Origin: a virus
IMG/VR virus record: IMGVR_UViG_3300005095_000458
Location: 1 to 33,792 of that record
Reading direction: 5' to 3' (one strand)
DNA: 33,792 nucleotides
Shown one piece after another: positions 1-6,537 of the stretch. Made by a program: the position numbers and the translations under genes. Under the pieces are notes generated by a model. It saw only the letters and a program-made list of their open reading frames with translations. It was not told where the DNA came from and made no database searches. Every line of letters begins with the position of its first letter. The first letter of the stretch is position 1.

Positions 1-81
1 TATAGAATTCTTGTGGAACACTCCCAAACAACCTCCGAAACGCTTTCTTTGCAACTTCTTGAGCCTCGTAGGGGTTGCTTG
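1..81. repeat. 81-bp direct terminal repeat, left copy (circular overlap)
   Basis: These 81 bases are identical to 33712-33792. A perfect repeat limited to the two ends is typical of a circular molecule opened by an assembler. The minus-strand gene that crosses the join reads through without a stop, which supports a real circle of 33,711 bp. A true terminal repeat of a linear genome is the less likely alternative. Confidence 0.9.
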
Positions 82-169
82 TTGAGATGTCGAAGAACCG
101 CTCCTTTCTAACTACTAATCCGGCGAGTTCTCCGACTTTTTCTACATACCATACCCTAAATACCGCCAC
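1..169 (-). CDS. Small hypothetical protein crossing the circle junction (5' part)
   Basis: A GTG start at 169 follows the ribosome binding site GGTGATG. The frame runs to base 1 and, on the circle, continues from 33711 to a TGA at 33692-33694, giving 62 residues. The protein starts MAVFRVWYVEKVGELAGLVV and ends in a basic and aromatic tail (KKAFRRLFGS, then FYIHQMGA). I do not recognise a family. Its stop overlaps by one base the ATG of the zinc-ribbon gene downstream, so the two are probably co-translated. No membrane segment or signal peptide is visible. Confidence 0.7.
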   Translation of the reverse strand, partial: MAVFRVWYVEKVGELAGLVVRKERFFDISTSNPYEAQEVAKKAFRRLFGSVPQEFY

Positions 170-175
170 GCCCCA

Positions 176-331
176 TCACCCCCGCAAATACCGGCTCTCG
201 GCGAGGAGGTGCTGAGCCTCTTTGTTGCCGGCCTCGGCGAGGCGTCGGACGTAGGCCTCCTCCGCCTCGTTGAGAGGCATTGCGTCCCTCCAAACCTTCA
301 CCGCCAAAACTCCGAGGTCAAAGCGCCTCAT
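176..331 (-). CDS. Small hypothetical helical protein, 51 aa
   Basis: The ATG at 331 follows GGAGGTGATGGAGA, and the frame overlaps the end of the upstream gene by 14 bases. The product (MRRFDLGVLAVKVWRDAMPL, then a helix rich in Glu, Ala and Arg) contains EAEEAYVRRLAEAGNKEAQH, which resembles a single Sel1- or TPR-like helical pair. One unit is too short to assign a fold. The TGA at 176-178 lies just before the GTG start of the junction gene, so it belongs to the same leftward operon. Confidence 0.65.
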   Translation of the reverse strand: MRRFDLGVLAVKVWRDAMPLNEAEEAYVRRLAEAGNKEAQHLLAESRYLRG

Positions 332-575
332 TCTCCATCACCTCCATGAGGACCGCTTTCTCTTCGGCTTCGTCAATCTCCCTAATCAAGGCGTCAAATT
401 CCATCTCGGCGTCGCTGATAAGGTGCTTGGCGTCCCTAATGTTCTTCTTGAGGAATTGGAGAAGGCGCGGAAGTTCGTTGAGCGGGGCGCTCTCAAGCTC
501 GTCGAGAAGGCGCTCGCTGAGGTCAAGGAGTTGGTAGGCATCAACAAGGTTATCCGTTATGCGTTCGGCGCTCAT
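318..575 (-). CDS. Acidic coiled-coil hypothetical protein, 85 aa
   Basis: I start at the ATG at 575 because GGGGGTGGTC lies at good spacing before it; a start at 602 is possible but has no such site. The product is almost all helix, with Leu-rich heptad-like stretches (LLDLSERLLDELES, LPRLLQFLKKNIRD) and an acidic end (REIDEAEEKAVLMEVMEN). It is the first gene behind the promoter at 621-640. Function is unknown; a small oligomerising or protein-binding role is all the sequence suggests. Confidence 0.7.
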   Translation of the reverse strand: MSAERITDNLVDAYQLLDLSERLLDELESAPLNELPRLLQFLKKNIRDAKHLISDAEMEFDALIREIDEAEEKAVLMEVMENEAL

Positions 576-620
576 CACGACCACCCCCATCACGTTCTTC
601 AATTATACATAGTGCCCTCA

Positions 621-640
621 AGCATATAAACCTTTCGCAA
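621..640 (-). promoter_or_regulatory. Archaeal promoter with TTGCGAAAGG upstream element
   Basis: Read on the minus strand this is TTGCGAAAGGTTTATATGCT: a TATA box (TTTATATG) behind a purine-rich BRE-like element. The expected start about 25 bases downstream falls near 598-600, just ahead of the gene starting at 575. The same 17-base core occurs at 31585-31602 (minus) and 31949-31966 (plus). Confidence 0.7.
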
Positions 641-680
641 GAAAAGGGAAAACATATGCAAGCCAAAGCTTCCGCACCGG

Positions 681-696
681 ATACATATATAGTATA
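681..696. repeat. 16-bp AT-rich repeat shared with 31836-31851
   Basis: The minus strand reads TATACTATATATGTAT, identical to plus-strand bases 31836-31851. Both copies lie in gene-free stretches that also carry the TTGCGAAAGGTTTATAT promoter element. It could be a second TATA box or a binding site. The gap 603-728 holds this repeat, the promoter and the hairpin at 706-724, and no gene. Confidence 0.55.
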
Positions 697-705
697 ATAA
701 TCAGT

Positions 706-724
706 CCCGGGGCGCAAGCGCCGG
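706..724 (-). terminator. GC hairpin after the 729-1214 gene
   Basis: Just downstream of the stop codon, GGCGC-AA-GCGCC can pair, extended by CCC with GGG around a bulge, and is followed in the direction of transcription by ATTATTATAC. A stem followed by an AT-rich run suggests a 3' end or RNA-stabilising hairpin. Archaea mostly terminate on T-runs, so the role is not certain. Confidence 0.4.
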
Positions 725-728
725 GGCG

Positions 729-1214
729 CTATGCCTCCACCTCCTCCGCCCAAGGCGGCGTGAGGTAGGACCGACGGTAGTGTGGCAGAACGTAGCGCTC
801 GAAATACTCGACGAACTCCCAGGGAACCCAGTAACCCGTCCGCCCGTAGCCCCGGCGGTAGAAGTCGGCCGGGTCGAGGCCGTTCCGCTCGCACCAGAGC
901 TTGAACTCCCTTCTGAGCGCCGAAGGGCTGAGGTAGTCCTTGTATTTCCTCGCCAACGCTGAAAGCTTTATCAAGCCGTCCACGATGTCAAAGCCGAGCG
1001 CGATGAGGAGCAAATTAAAGTCCCGGTCCGGCTCATCCGGCTCCGCCGGGAAGTGCTCGAACTCCCAACGATAGCGCGTGAGGAGGCGCTTCGACTTGGC
1101 GTCGTTGCTGTGCAAGTAGGTGTGTATCGTGCTGAGCTTTAGGCCCCGGACAATCCACAGATAGGCGAAAAAGCCGTCGTCCCGCTCAAAGCGGAGGATT
1201 GGGTTGCTCGGCAT
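729..1214 (-). CDS. Hypothetical protein, 161 aa, possibly DNA-binding
   Basis: The ATG at 1214 follows GGTGGTGAGCC. The protein is rich in aromatic and basic residues, with a helical N-terminal half (residues about 10-60, including LKLSTIHTYLHSNDAKSKRL) and a central segment SALRREFKLWCERNGLDPAD that could be a helix-turn-helix-like pair. The C-terminal part is Tyr- and Arg-rich (FYRRGYGRTGYW, VLPHYRRSYLTPPW). It resembles no family I can name with confidence, and no integrase or nuclease catalytic motif is visible. It is the last gene of the helicase operon, followed by a hairpin. Confidence 0.7.
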   Translation of the reverse strand: MPSNPILRFERDDGFFAYLWIVRGLKLSTIHTYLHSNDAKSKRLLTRYRWEFEHFPAEPDEPDRDFNLLLIALGFDIVDGLIKLSALARKYKDYLSPSALRREFKLWCERNGLDPADFYRRGYGRTGYWVPWEFVEYFERYVLPHYRRSYLTPPWAEEVEA

Positions 1215-1217
1215 GGC

Positions 1218-1724
1218 TCACCACCCCCACTCGGCCTTGAGCTTCTCCCACACCTCCCAAAGTTCCTCCGACGACGGCGCCGGCTCCGGGTTGAGCGACG
1301 GGGCGTAGGGGTTCGGCTTCACGGCCTTTATCTCCCTCGCGAGGGGCCTAAGCGCCATCGAGAGAGCGAACGGGCCGAGGCTCGGCGTGAAAAAGCGGAC
1401 CTCAAAGAACTTCGGGTATTTCGAGGCGGTGAACTTCCACGCCATTTTCGGGTCGTCCGGGAGAACGGCGCCGATTTTGACCCACTCAGCCCATTCCGTA
1501 TCAACGCCACCGTAGAGCTTCCAACCGGCGAAGGCCTTCGGAGCGTCAATGAGCCGCCCGATGCCGTGCTTTGAAAGCGCCGTGAGGAGCTTATCAATCT
1601 CAACCGGAGCCACGCCGTCGGCGCGCATTTCTATCGCGGTTGTCTTGAGCCGAACCCTCGCGACCCAACCGTGCTCCTTCTTTTCTAAAATCTCAACCTC
1701 AACCGGGGGCTTCCTCTTCCTCAT
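1218..1724 (-). CDS. Hypothetical protein, 168 aa, coupled to the helicase
   Basis: The ATG at 1724 overlaps the helicase TGA as ATGA, so the two are translationally coupled and the longer upstream extension is not used. The N-terminal half looks like mixed alpha/beta (VEVEILEKKEHGWVARVRL, then GVAPVEIDKLLTALSKHGIG), and the C-terminal tail is Pro-rich before a helix ending in KLKAEWGW. No catalytic motif is evident. Position suggests an accessory role in replication with the helicase, but this is inference only. Confidence 0.7.
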   Translation of the reverse strand: MRKRKPPVEVEILEKKEHGWVARVRLKTTAIEMRADGVAPVEIDKLLTALSKHGIGRLIDAPKAFAGWKLYGGVDTEWAEWVKIGAVLPDDPKMAWKFTASKYPKFFEVRFFTPSLGPFALSMALRPLAREIKAVKPNPYAPSLNPEPAPSSEELWEVWEKLKAEWGW

Positions 1725-3385
1725 TTTTTCACCTCCATCAAGCGTTGAGCGAGGAGCCGGGCCTGAGCGAGTTTGGGCGCCAAAAACGGTTGGTCGCCCC
1801 GGATTAGGAAAACAAACTCCCTCGCGCGGGTGAGCGCAACATACCAAACCCTAACCTCCGCCTCAAAGTCGTCGCGGGAGCCTTCCTCAAGCTCCTCGCG
1901 TATGCGGTTCGTGATGCTGTCGTAAATCACAACCACATCCGCCTCGCGGCCCTTCGCGGCGTGGATGGTGTCAATGTAGATTTTGCCGGCCGGCTTCTTC
2001 ATCTTGCCGCTCAGACGGGCCTCAAGTGCCCGGATTGCGACCTCCGCGTTCGCCTGGCTTCCGAGCATCTCGGCGAGGATTGGGAGCTTTATTGGGCTTA
2101 CTGGGTCGCGGAGAATTTTCACGGCGACGAGGTTGCGTGGGTTCTCCGCGAGCGCATCAACGACGCGGTTGAGCGTCTCGCCTTCGAGGCCCGTTAGGCG
2201 AAGGTAGAACCGCGCCTCGGCCTTTGATACCTTACCGGCCTTCAAATCGTTGATGAACGCCTCAATTCTGTCCACGAAGTCCTTCCACACCTGCATGCGG
2301 CGCGTCTTGAAGCGGTAGTAAGGAACCCTCTGGCGGAGGAACTCCTCCTCGATGGTTCGGACCTGCGCGTTCGTGCGGGCGAGAACCATGACGGTGGCGC
2401 CGCCCATCGCGAGCTTGTAAACGGCGCGGGGGAGTTGAACAAAGGTTATGTTCCGCACGAAGACGCCGCCGCCCTCCTTGCGCGGCTCGAAGGTCTTCGG
2501 ATAGCGGTTCCGGATAAAGAGGCGAACGAGGAGCTGAGAATGGGCCAAAACGCGGGACGGGAGGCGGAACGAGCGCTTCAGAACGACGGATTTGTCGGCG
2601 TCGAACTCGTGTAGAAGAAAATTCGGCGACGCTCCTTGAAAACTAAAAATTGTTTGGTCATCGTCCCCCGCCACTATAACATATTCGGTGTCCACCATCC
2701 AGTTCTTGAAGACCTCCCATTGGAGCGGCGAGAAGTCCTGGAACTCGTCCGCGACGAGGACCGGCCGGCCGGGATAGACCTCGCCAATCAAGGCGAGCGC
2801 GAGGATGTCGTCGAAGTCAATTATCTTTTCTTGTGCTTTGAACTTCAACCACGCCTCCGCGAGGTCGCCGAACTGCTCATCCTCGGCCTTGAGTTTGTCC
2901 ACGACGCGCTGAAGGCTCAAGTAGCGCGGGAAGTAGACGTTCACGGCCCGCGTGTAGGCGTTGAAGAATTGGTTCCCGAGAAGGACCGTCAACTCCTCGT
3001 TGGGGTCGTAGGGGATGCCGTATTTGTGGGCGAACTTCGCCTTCCACCAACCGGCCGCGCCGGGCTTCTGGAGCGTCCGGCTCACGACGCGGGCCGGGAT
3101 GAGCCGCGCTTCGCGGAGGAGGTGCAAGGCGATGCCGTGCATCGTGCCGAAGTTCCCGGTCTTGTAGCCCCTCGCCAAGCCGACCCTCGAAAGAAGCTCA
3201 TCAACGGCGCTGTTCGTGAAGCTCATGAGGACCGTTTCCCGGGGCGAGTATTTGCCGTGTGGTAGCTCGATGCCATATTCGTCGAGGAAGTCCCCCGCGT
3301 CGAGGCGGCCGATTAGGTGCCCGAACGTTTGCGTGAGGGCGTGGGTCTTCCCCGTGCCCGGCGGCCCGAAAATGCGGAGCCTCAC
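1721..3385 (-). CDS. UvrD/PcrA-like superfamily 1A DNA helicase
   Basis: This 554-residue protein has the ordered SF1A motifs: Walker A GPPGTGKT (residues 7-14), TMHG in the motif Ib position (81-84), Walker B DEFQD (213-217), GDDDQTIFSFQGA (240-252, motif III), IHAAKG (from 474, motif V) and VALTRAR (from 516, motif VI). Such enzymes use ATP to move 3' to 5' and unwind DNA. It is shorter than bacterial UvrD (about 720), so the accessory 1B/2B subdomains are probably small. The start at 3385 overlaps the stop of the PriL-like gene by four bases. SF1 helicases also serve as the replicative helicase of Thermococcales pTN2-type plasmids, and the neighbours here fit that role. Confidence 0.93.
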   Translation of the reverse strand: MRLRIFGPPGTGKTHALTQTFGHLIGRLDAGDFLDEYGIELPHGKYSPRETVLMSFTNSAVDELLSRVGLARGYKTGNFGTMHGIALHLLREARLIPARVVSRTLQKPGAAGWWKAKFAHKYGIPYDPNEELTVLLGNQFFNAYTRAVNVYFPRYLSLQRVVDKLKAEDEQFGDLAEAWLKFKAQEKIIDFDDILALALIGEVYPGRPVLVADEFQDFSPLQWEVFKNWMVDTEYVIVAGDDDQTIFSFQGASPNFLLHEFDADKSVVLKRSFRLPSRVLAHSQLLVRLFIRNRYPKTFEPRKEGGGVFVRNITFVQLPRAVYKLAMGGATVMVLARTNAQVRTIEEEFLRQRVPYYRFKTRRMQVWKDFVDRIEAFINDLKAGKVSKAEARFYLRLTGLEGETLNRVVDALAENPRNLVAVKILRDPVSPIKLPILAEMLGSQANAEVAIRALEARLSGKMKKPAGKIYIDTIHAAKGREADVVVIYDSITNRIREELEEGSRDDFEAEVRVWYVALTRAREFVFLIRGDQPFLAPKLAQARLLAQRLMEVKK

Positions 3386-4308
3386 TCGTCATCACCCCAA
3401 TCCTTGATGTTCTTGTAGATGTCGTCGAGGCTCGCGATGGCCTCGTCGAACTCCGCCGAGACTGGCGTCGGGTCGGAGCCGAGAAGCTCACGGAACACCG
3501 AGAACGGAACGAGGTAGTAGTAGGCCCGCTGGCGGGAAACCATGATGCGGCGCTTCTCGATGCCGAAGCGGCGGAGGAGTTGAGTCAGCTTTCTAATCGA
3601 GGTGATGCCAAGCAAGGAGCGGGCTTTCTGGCGGACGTGCTTCGCGAGGACGGCGTAGTATTTGCCGTGCCGGTCGGCGTAGATGAAGGCGTCCGGCAAG
3701 GTCGTGGGCTTCTCAACGGGCGGGTAGAGATTGTAAAGCTCCGTCAAAAGCTCGCCGATGCCGATGTCGTCCTCGCGGACGTGGATGGCCCTCGCGAAGG
3801 CGCGGGTGATGAACTGTTGGAGTTGGTCAATCCGCTCGCCGGTGTCCTCCTTCGTGAAGGTGCGCAGAACGATGGGCGTGTTGAACATTTCGAGCGTGAA
3901 AGCGGAGATGTCGCCGAGAACCGAGCGCCTATCCGTCGCGATGGCCTTGACCGGGATTATGAGCGGCTCATCCTTGCCGGCGAAGTAGATTTTAAGCTCC
4001 TTCGTTGCGCGGTTGTAGATGATTTTGTCGGCGAAGTTTAGGAGGAGGGAAACAGGGTCGGTCGAGACGAGCGGGCAGTTCGTTATGTCGCAGGCCCCGG
4101 GGAAGCGCTCGGTTACCTGGATGCAAGAAAACGTCGCCGTCGTGTCTTTGGCCTCCTCGAAAAGCTCGTTTGCAACATCCGTGCCGACAATTTCCGCCAC
4201 GTCGTTGTAGCGGGGCTGATATTCCCTTATGAAGCCGACGATGAGCTTTCGGGCCTTCTCGTCCTCCGTGATGCTGAGAAGGGCCTCGATGCACGGCGGA
4301 AGCCTCAC
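3382..4308 (-). CDS. PriL-like Fe-S domain protein with C-terminal winged helix
   Basis: The N-terminus begins MRLPPCIEALL, matching the PPC entry to the iron-sulfur C-terminal domain of archaeal primase large subunit PriL. Further cysteines at about 62 (FSC), 73 (GAC) and 78 (NCPL) complete a four-Cys set in PriL order. Residues about 237-270 form a likely winged helix (KLTQLLRRFGIEKRRIM, then YYYLVP) that is closely matched by the C-terminus of the 5885-6457 gene. The 308-residue protein lacks any visible AEP catalytic triad, so it is more likely a DNA- or primer-binding initiation factor than a polymerase. It overlaps both neighbours by four bases in a tandem with a second PriL-like gene. 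Confidence 0.65.
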   Translation of the reverse strand: MRLPPCIEALLSITEDEKARKLIVGFIREYQPRYNDVAEIVGTDVANELFEEAKDTTATFSCIQVTERFPGACDITNCPLVSTDPVSLLLNFADKIIYNRATKELKIYFAGKDEPLIIPVKAIATDRRSVLGDISAFTLEMFNTPIVLRTFTKEDTGERIDQLQQFITRAFARAIHVREDDIGIGELLTELYNLYPPVEKPTTLPDAFIYADRHGKYYAVLAKHVRQKARSLLGITSIRKLTQLLRRFGIEKRRIMVSRQRAYYYLVPFSVFRELLGSDPTPVSAEFDEAIASLDDIYKNIKDWGDDE

Positions 4309-4898
4309 GGTCTCACCCCCGCCACCAGCTCGTGCGCCCTCTCGGGCGTGAGATAATCGCGATATATATAATATAATAGGTATCCAGCAACCTCGCGCTC
4401 CGGCACCGGGATGTCCATGTCGGCCGCCTTTAGCTCCTCAAGGAGGTAGCGGGCGGCCACGACGAAGAAGGTCGCCGGGGTCATCGGGTTATAGGTGAAC
4501 GGGCCGAGGCGGAGCGTCATGCCGGCGATTTTGACCACGAGGTAGCGCGAGACCGGGAGCGGCCCGCGCTCAAGCCAAGCGTCCTTGAGCATCAGGCGAA
4601 ACGCCTCGCCAGGGTTCGCGTAGGGACAATGGCGGCGGCGCTCGTCGGTGCAGTATTTGCCGAGATGCTCGGGCCTCTTTCCGAGAGGGCACGGGAAGAA
4701 CGGGGCCGAGCGGAGCATGGCGAGGGCCGTCTGCTTCCTCTGCTCGTAGGTGTCAAGCGTGAAGTAGCCGAGGCTCCAAAGGACCGGCTCAAGCTTTTCG
4801 TCGCCGAAGGTGCGGAAGAACGAGAGTATATCCTCAAGGGCGTCGAGGTCCTTCATCACCACGGCGTCCTTGATGCACGGGGGGAGCTTGAGGCTCAT
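4305..4898 (-). CDS. Second PriL-like Fe-S domain protein
   Basis: This 197-residue protein begins MSLKLPPCIKDAV, again the PriL-type PPC motif, and has cysteines at 70 (FPC), 83 (KYC) and 91 (RHCPY), the same order and similar spacing as its downstream neighbour. It lacks the C-terminal winged helix; instead it ends in an amphipathic helical region (YLLEELKAADMDIPV). It probably binds a 4Fe-4S cluster and primer-template or single-stranded DNA. The four-base overlap with the next gene suggests that both products are made in step and may form a complex. The catalytic partner is not identifiable in the window. Confidence 0.6.
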   Translation of the reverse strand: MSLKLPPCIKDAVVMKDLDALEDILSFFRTFGDEKLEPVLWSLGYFTLDTYEQRKQTALAMLRSAPFFPCPLGKRPEHLGKYCTDERRRHCPYANPGEAFRLMLKDAWLERGPLPVSRYLVVKIAGMTLRLGPFTYNPMTPATFFVVAARYLLEELKAADMDIPVPEREVAGYLLYYIYRDYLTPERAHELVAGVRP

Positions 4899-4902
4899 TC
4901 GC

Positions 4903-5067
4903 TCATCCCTCCTCCCGCCTTATTATGAGCTTGTCCGGGTAAACCTCAAGACGGACGTATTCCGCGCCTTTGAGCCATCCCCTCGGGATGCTCACCTTCG
5001 GCGAGGTTTTTAGCTTCGGGTCGAGATGTATGACCTTCCTCTTAAGAACTCTCTCCGGCTCCTCCAT
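4903..5067 (-). CDS. AbrB/MazE-like swapped-hairpin transcription regulator, 54 aa
   Basis: The ATG at 5067 follows GGGGGTGGCAAC; longer upstream starts lie inside the promoter. Residues about 11-50 (KVIHLDPKLKTSPKVSIPRG, then a WLKGAEYVRLEVYPDKLII segment) match the short beta-loop-beta pattern of AbrB-type DNA-binding proteins, which bind as dimers. It heads the operon for the PriL-like proteins and helicase. Two copies of the palindrome AGTGCACT sit between its TATA box and start codon, so autoregulation is likely. The size and fold also fit an antitoxin, but no toxin gene is adjacent. Confidence 0.65.
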   Translation of the reverse strand: MEEPERVLKRKVIHLDPKLKTSPKVSIPRGWLKGAEYVRLEVYPDKLIIRREEG

Positions 5068-5081
5068 GTTGCCACCCCCTA

Positions 5082-5103
5082 AGTGCACTATGAGTAGTGC
5101 ACT
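5082..5103. promoter_or_regulatory. Double AGTGCACT palindrome, likely operator
   Basis: The 8-bp palindrome AGTGCACT occurs at 5082-5089 and 5096-5103, centres 14 bp apart, between the TATA box and the start codon of the AbrB-like gene. A protein bound here would block initiation. The adjacent AbrB-like protein is the natural candidate. Confidence 0.6.
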
Positions 5104-5106
5104 AAA

Positions 5107-5118
5107 GGTATATAACGG
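5107..5118 (-). promoter_or_regulatory. TATA promoter of the replication operon
   Basis: Minus strand CCGTTATATACC, preceded by TTTTCGCAA, places the start of transcription near 5085-5090, inside the AGTGCACT operator. It drives the leftward operon AbrB-like, PriL-like pair, helicase and two small genes. Confidence 0.65.
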
Positions 5119-5130
5119 TTGCGAAAACAA

Positions 5131-5884
5131 ATCCGTTTAACTTCTTGACCGAGCGAAAGCATGTAAACAAAAGTGTTTAACTATTTTGGCTTTGTTAAGC
5201 TTTGGTTTTTGACGACTGCCCAAATTGGAAAATTCCCAAGCAATCGGAAAAAACATAATCAGGGGGTGGGTTTGCCCGTCTATCGACGAAAAATTTGTTG
5301 CCCATATAGGCCCGGCGCAACCTCCGAATGCAGAAGTTGGGCAATTCAGAGTGAAATTTTGGGCACGAATGGGAAGAAATGAATATACTTGTGCATCGAA
5401 ACGGCCACGAGAGGGCTTATTTGGTGCACAAAAACGGACGTTGGGCAATTTTTCCCCGTTTTTTGCCAATAAATCCCACTTAGTTGGACACCGACCCCCC
5501 TTTAGTTGGACAACAACCCCCCCGAAGTTGGGTAACGAATTTTCGGACCTTTTTCCATAGGTCATGGTAAACCATCACTCGGAGGTGTGATTAGCAACCC
5601 CCGTGTTTGGGGGGCGCTTTCGAAAAAATGTATACATTTTTCCCGATGAACACTTTTGTGCTTGCCCAACATGTGTCCAACTAAAGGAGGGTTGTTGTCC
5701 AACTAAAGGGGGGTCGTTACCGCTAAACGGGGGGGTCGTTACCGCTAAACGCCCTCCAATTACCCAACTTTCGGTTAGCCTAATGGGTATTTTCGACTAC
5801 CGTCGAGAATAATGCACAGAAATGCTCACCGGTGATAACGAGTTCCAACAAAAGGCCAAGCGTTCGTCGAGAAAAGGTGTAAAA
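5131..5884. other. Repeat-rich noncoding block, candidate replication origin
   Basis: No credible gene lies in these 750 bases; small frames on both strands are interrupted by repeats. The decamer TAGTTGGACA occurs at 5481 and 5503, with the variant AAGTTGGGTA at 5525, all 22 bp apart. Inverted copies lie at 5674-5683 and 5696-5705, again 22 bp apart. A perfect 28-bp inverted repeat has arms at 5492-5519 and 5689-5716. TCGTTACCGCTAAAC is repeated at 5714 and 5736, and its GGTAACGA half recurs at 5531. TTGGGCAATT occurs at 5337 and 5441. Near the middle are a C5/G6 hairpin (5598-5614) and an 18-bp AT palindrome (5624-5641). Helically phased iterons between replication genes are the mark of a plasmid or virus origin. 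Confidence 0.65.
5492..5716. repeat. 28-bp perfect inverted repeat flanking a central hairpin
   Basis: The arms are 5492-5519 and 5689-5716, with C-tracts on one side and G-tracts on the other. The centre (about 5604) coincides with the CCCCC-GTGTTT-GGGGGG hairpin. The outer ends extend the symmetry: TAGTTGGACAC at 5481-5491 faces GTGTCCAACTA at 5673-5683. Confidence 0.85.
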
Positions 5885-6457
5885 TCAAAGGAGATATGGT
5901 GGGAAGAGGTAATAGTGTTTGCGGACCCGATTTATCATCACTTGGCGTTTCTCGATGCCCCACTTGGCGAGTATCTTGGTCAATTTGTGGGCGTTCGCCT
6001 CAACGAACCTCCGGACAATCCTCGCCTCGACGACGACATATGCCGCTCCCTTTATGGGCACCACTTTGCCATGCTTCCGTGCAACCTCGCATGCCTCTTT
6101 GAACACTTGAAACTCTTCCAAACATTCCTTTGGTAGTGGGGTTGGCATGACGACCCACCACTTGCCGTTGCGCTCCACGACTTGATACTTGCCCTTAAGT
6201 GCCTTTCCAATGGGCGACTTAACTTGCTCGACCAACCACTCTTCCGGAACGAGTAGATGGTTGTCAAAAACCGGCCAACGGTATGTCCTTAGGTATTCGC
6301 ACGGGTGTGCTCCAATGTCCCTTAGAAGGTCCTCAACGATTGCTTTGCTCCCTTCGTTTAGTTTTTGCCGTATTGTCCAAAGCTCTGCTTCGAGTTTTCG
6401 TTTCAATTCGTCTAAGGTTGTATACTCCACGACAAAAACCCTATTTGGCCCCTTCAT
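5885..6457 (-). CDS. Origin-adjacent protein with C-terminal winged helix, 190 aa
   Basis: The ATG at 6457 follows GGTGATGC and the promoter at 6487-6498. Residues 156-190 (HKLTKILAKWGIEKRQVM, then HYYLFPP) align closely with residues 237-270 of the PriL-like protein at 3382-4308, sharing KLT, GIEKR, M, R and YYL-P. The N-terminal part is helical and charged (TLDELKRKLEAELWTIRQKL) and has two cysteines (HPCEYL, KECLEE). The gene ends exactly at the candidate origin and is less GC-rich than most of the genome. A role in origin recognition is plausible from position and the shared DNA-binding module, but no initiator catalytic motif is seen. Confidence 0.7.
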   Translation of the reverse strand: MKGPNRVFVVEYTTLDELKRKLEAELWTIRQKLNEGSKAIVEDLLRDIGAHPCEYLRTYRWPVFDNHLLVPEEWLVEQVKSPIGKALKGKYQVVERNGKWWVVMPTPLPKECLEEFQVFKEACEVARKHGKVVPIKGAAYVVVEARIVRRFVEANAHKLTKILAKWGIEKRQVMINRVRKHYYLFPPYLL

Positions 6458-6486
6458 GGTGCATCACCAAAAAGAGTAGGTGCTCA

Positions 6487-6498
6487 AAATATATAAGG
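6487..6498 (-). promoter_or_regulatory. TATA promoter for the 5885-6457 gene
   Basis: Minus strand CCTTATATATTT is preceded by GAGGAAAA. Expected initiation near 6465 gives a short leader with GGTGATGC before the ATG at 6457. A second AT-rich element (TTTTTATACTTTTT, about 6511-6524) upstream may instead end the previous operon. Confidence 0.6.
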
Positions 6499-6537
6499 TT
6501 TTCCTCAAAAAGTATAAAAAGTTGCCAGGGCGACGGC

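Noticed and set aside
729-1214. Tyrosine recombinase or integrase
   Set aside because: The many Arg, His and Tyr residues are suggestive, but the R..HxxR..Y order is not present and the protein is too short.
2636-3265. 209-aa plus-strand frame opposite the helicase
   Set aside because: It mirrors the helicase coding strand, as expected in GC-rich genes, and has no ribosome binding site or domain.
4903-5067. Toxin-antitoxin pair based on the AbrB-like protein
   Set aside because: No PIN, RNase or PemK-like toxin is next to it; the neighbours are replication genes, so a regulator is simpler.
5137-5565. Open frames of 142 aa (minus) and 111 aa (plus) in the origin block
   Set aside because: Both lack ribosome binding sites, have odd composition and are built largely of the C/G-tract repeats; the DNA structure explains the region better.
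5708-5750. CRISPR-like repeat pair
   Set aside because: Only two contiguous copies without spacers; they belong to the phased origin repeats.
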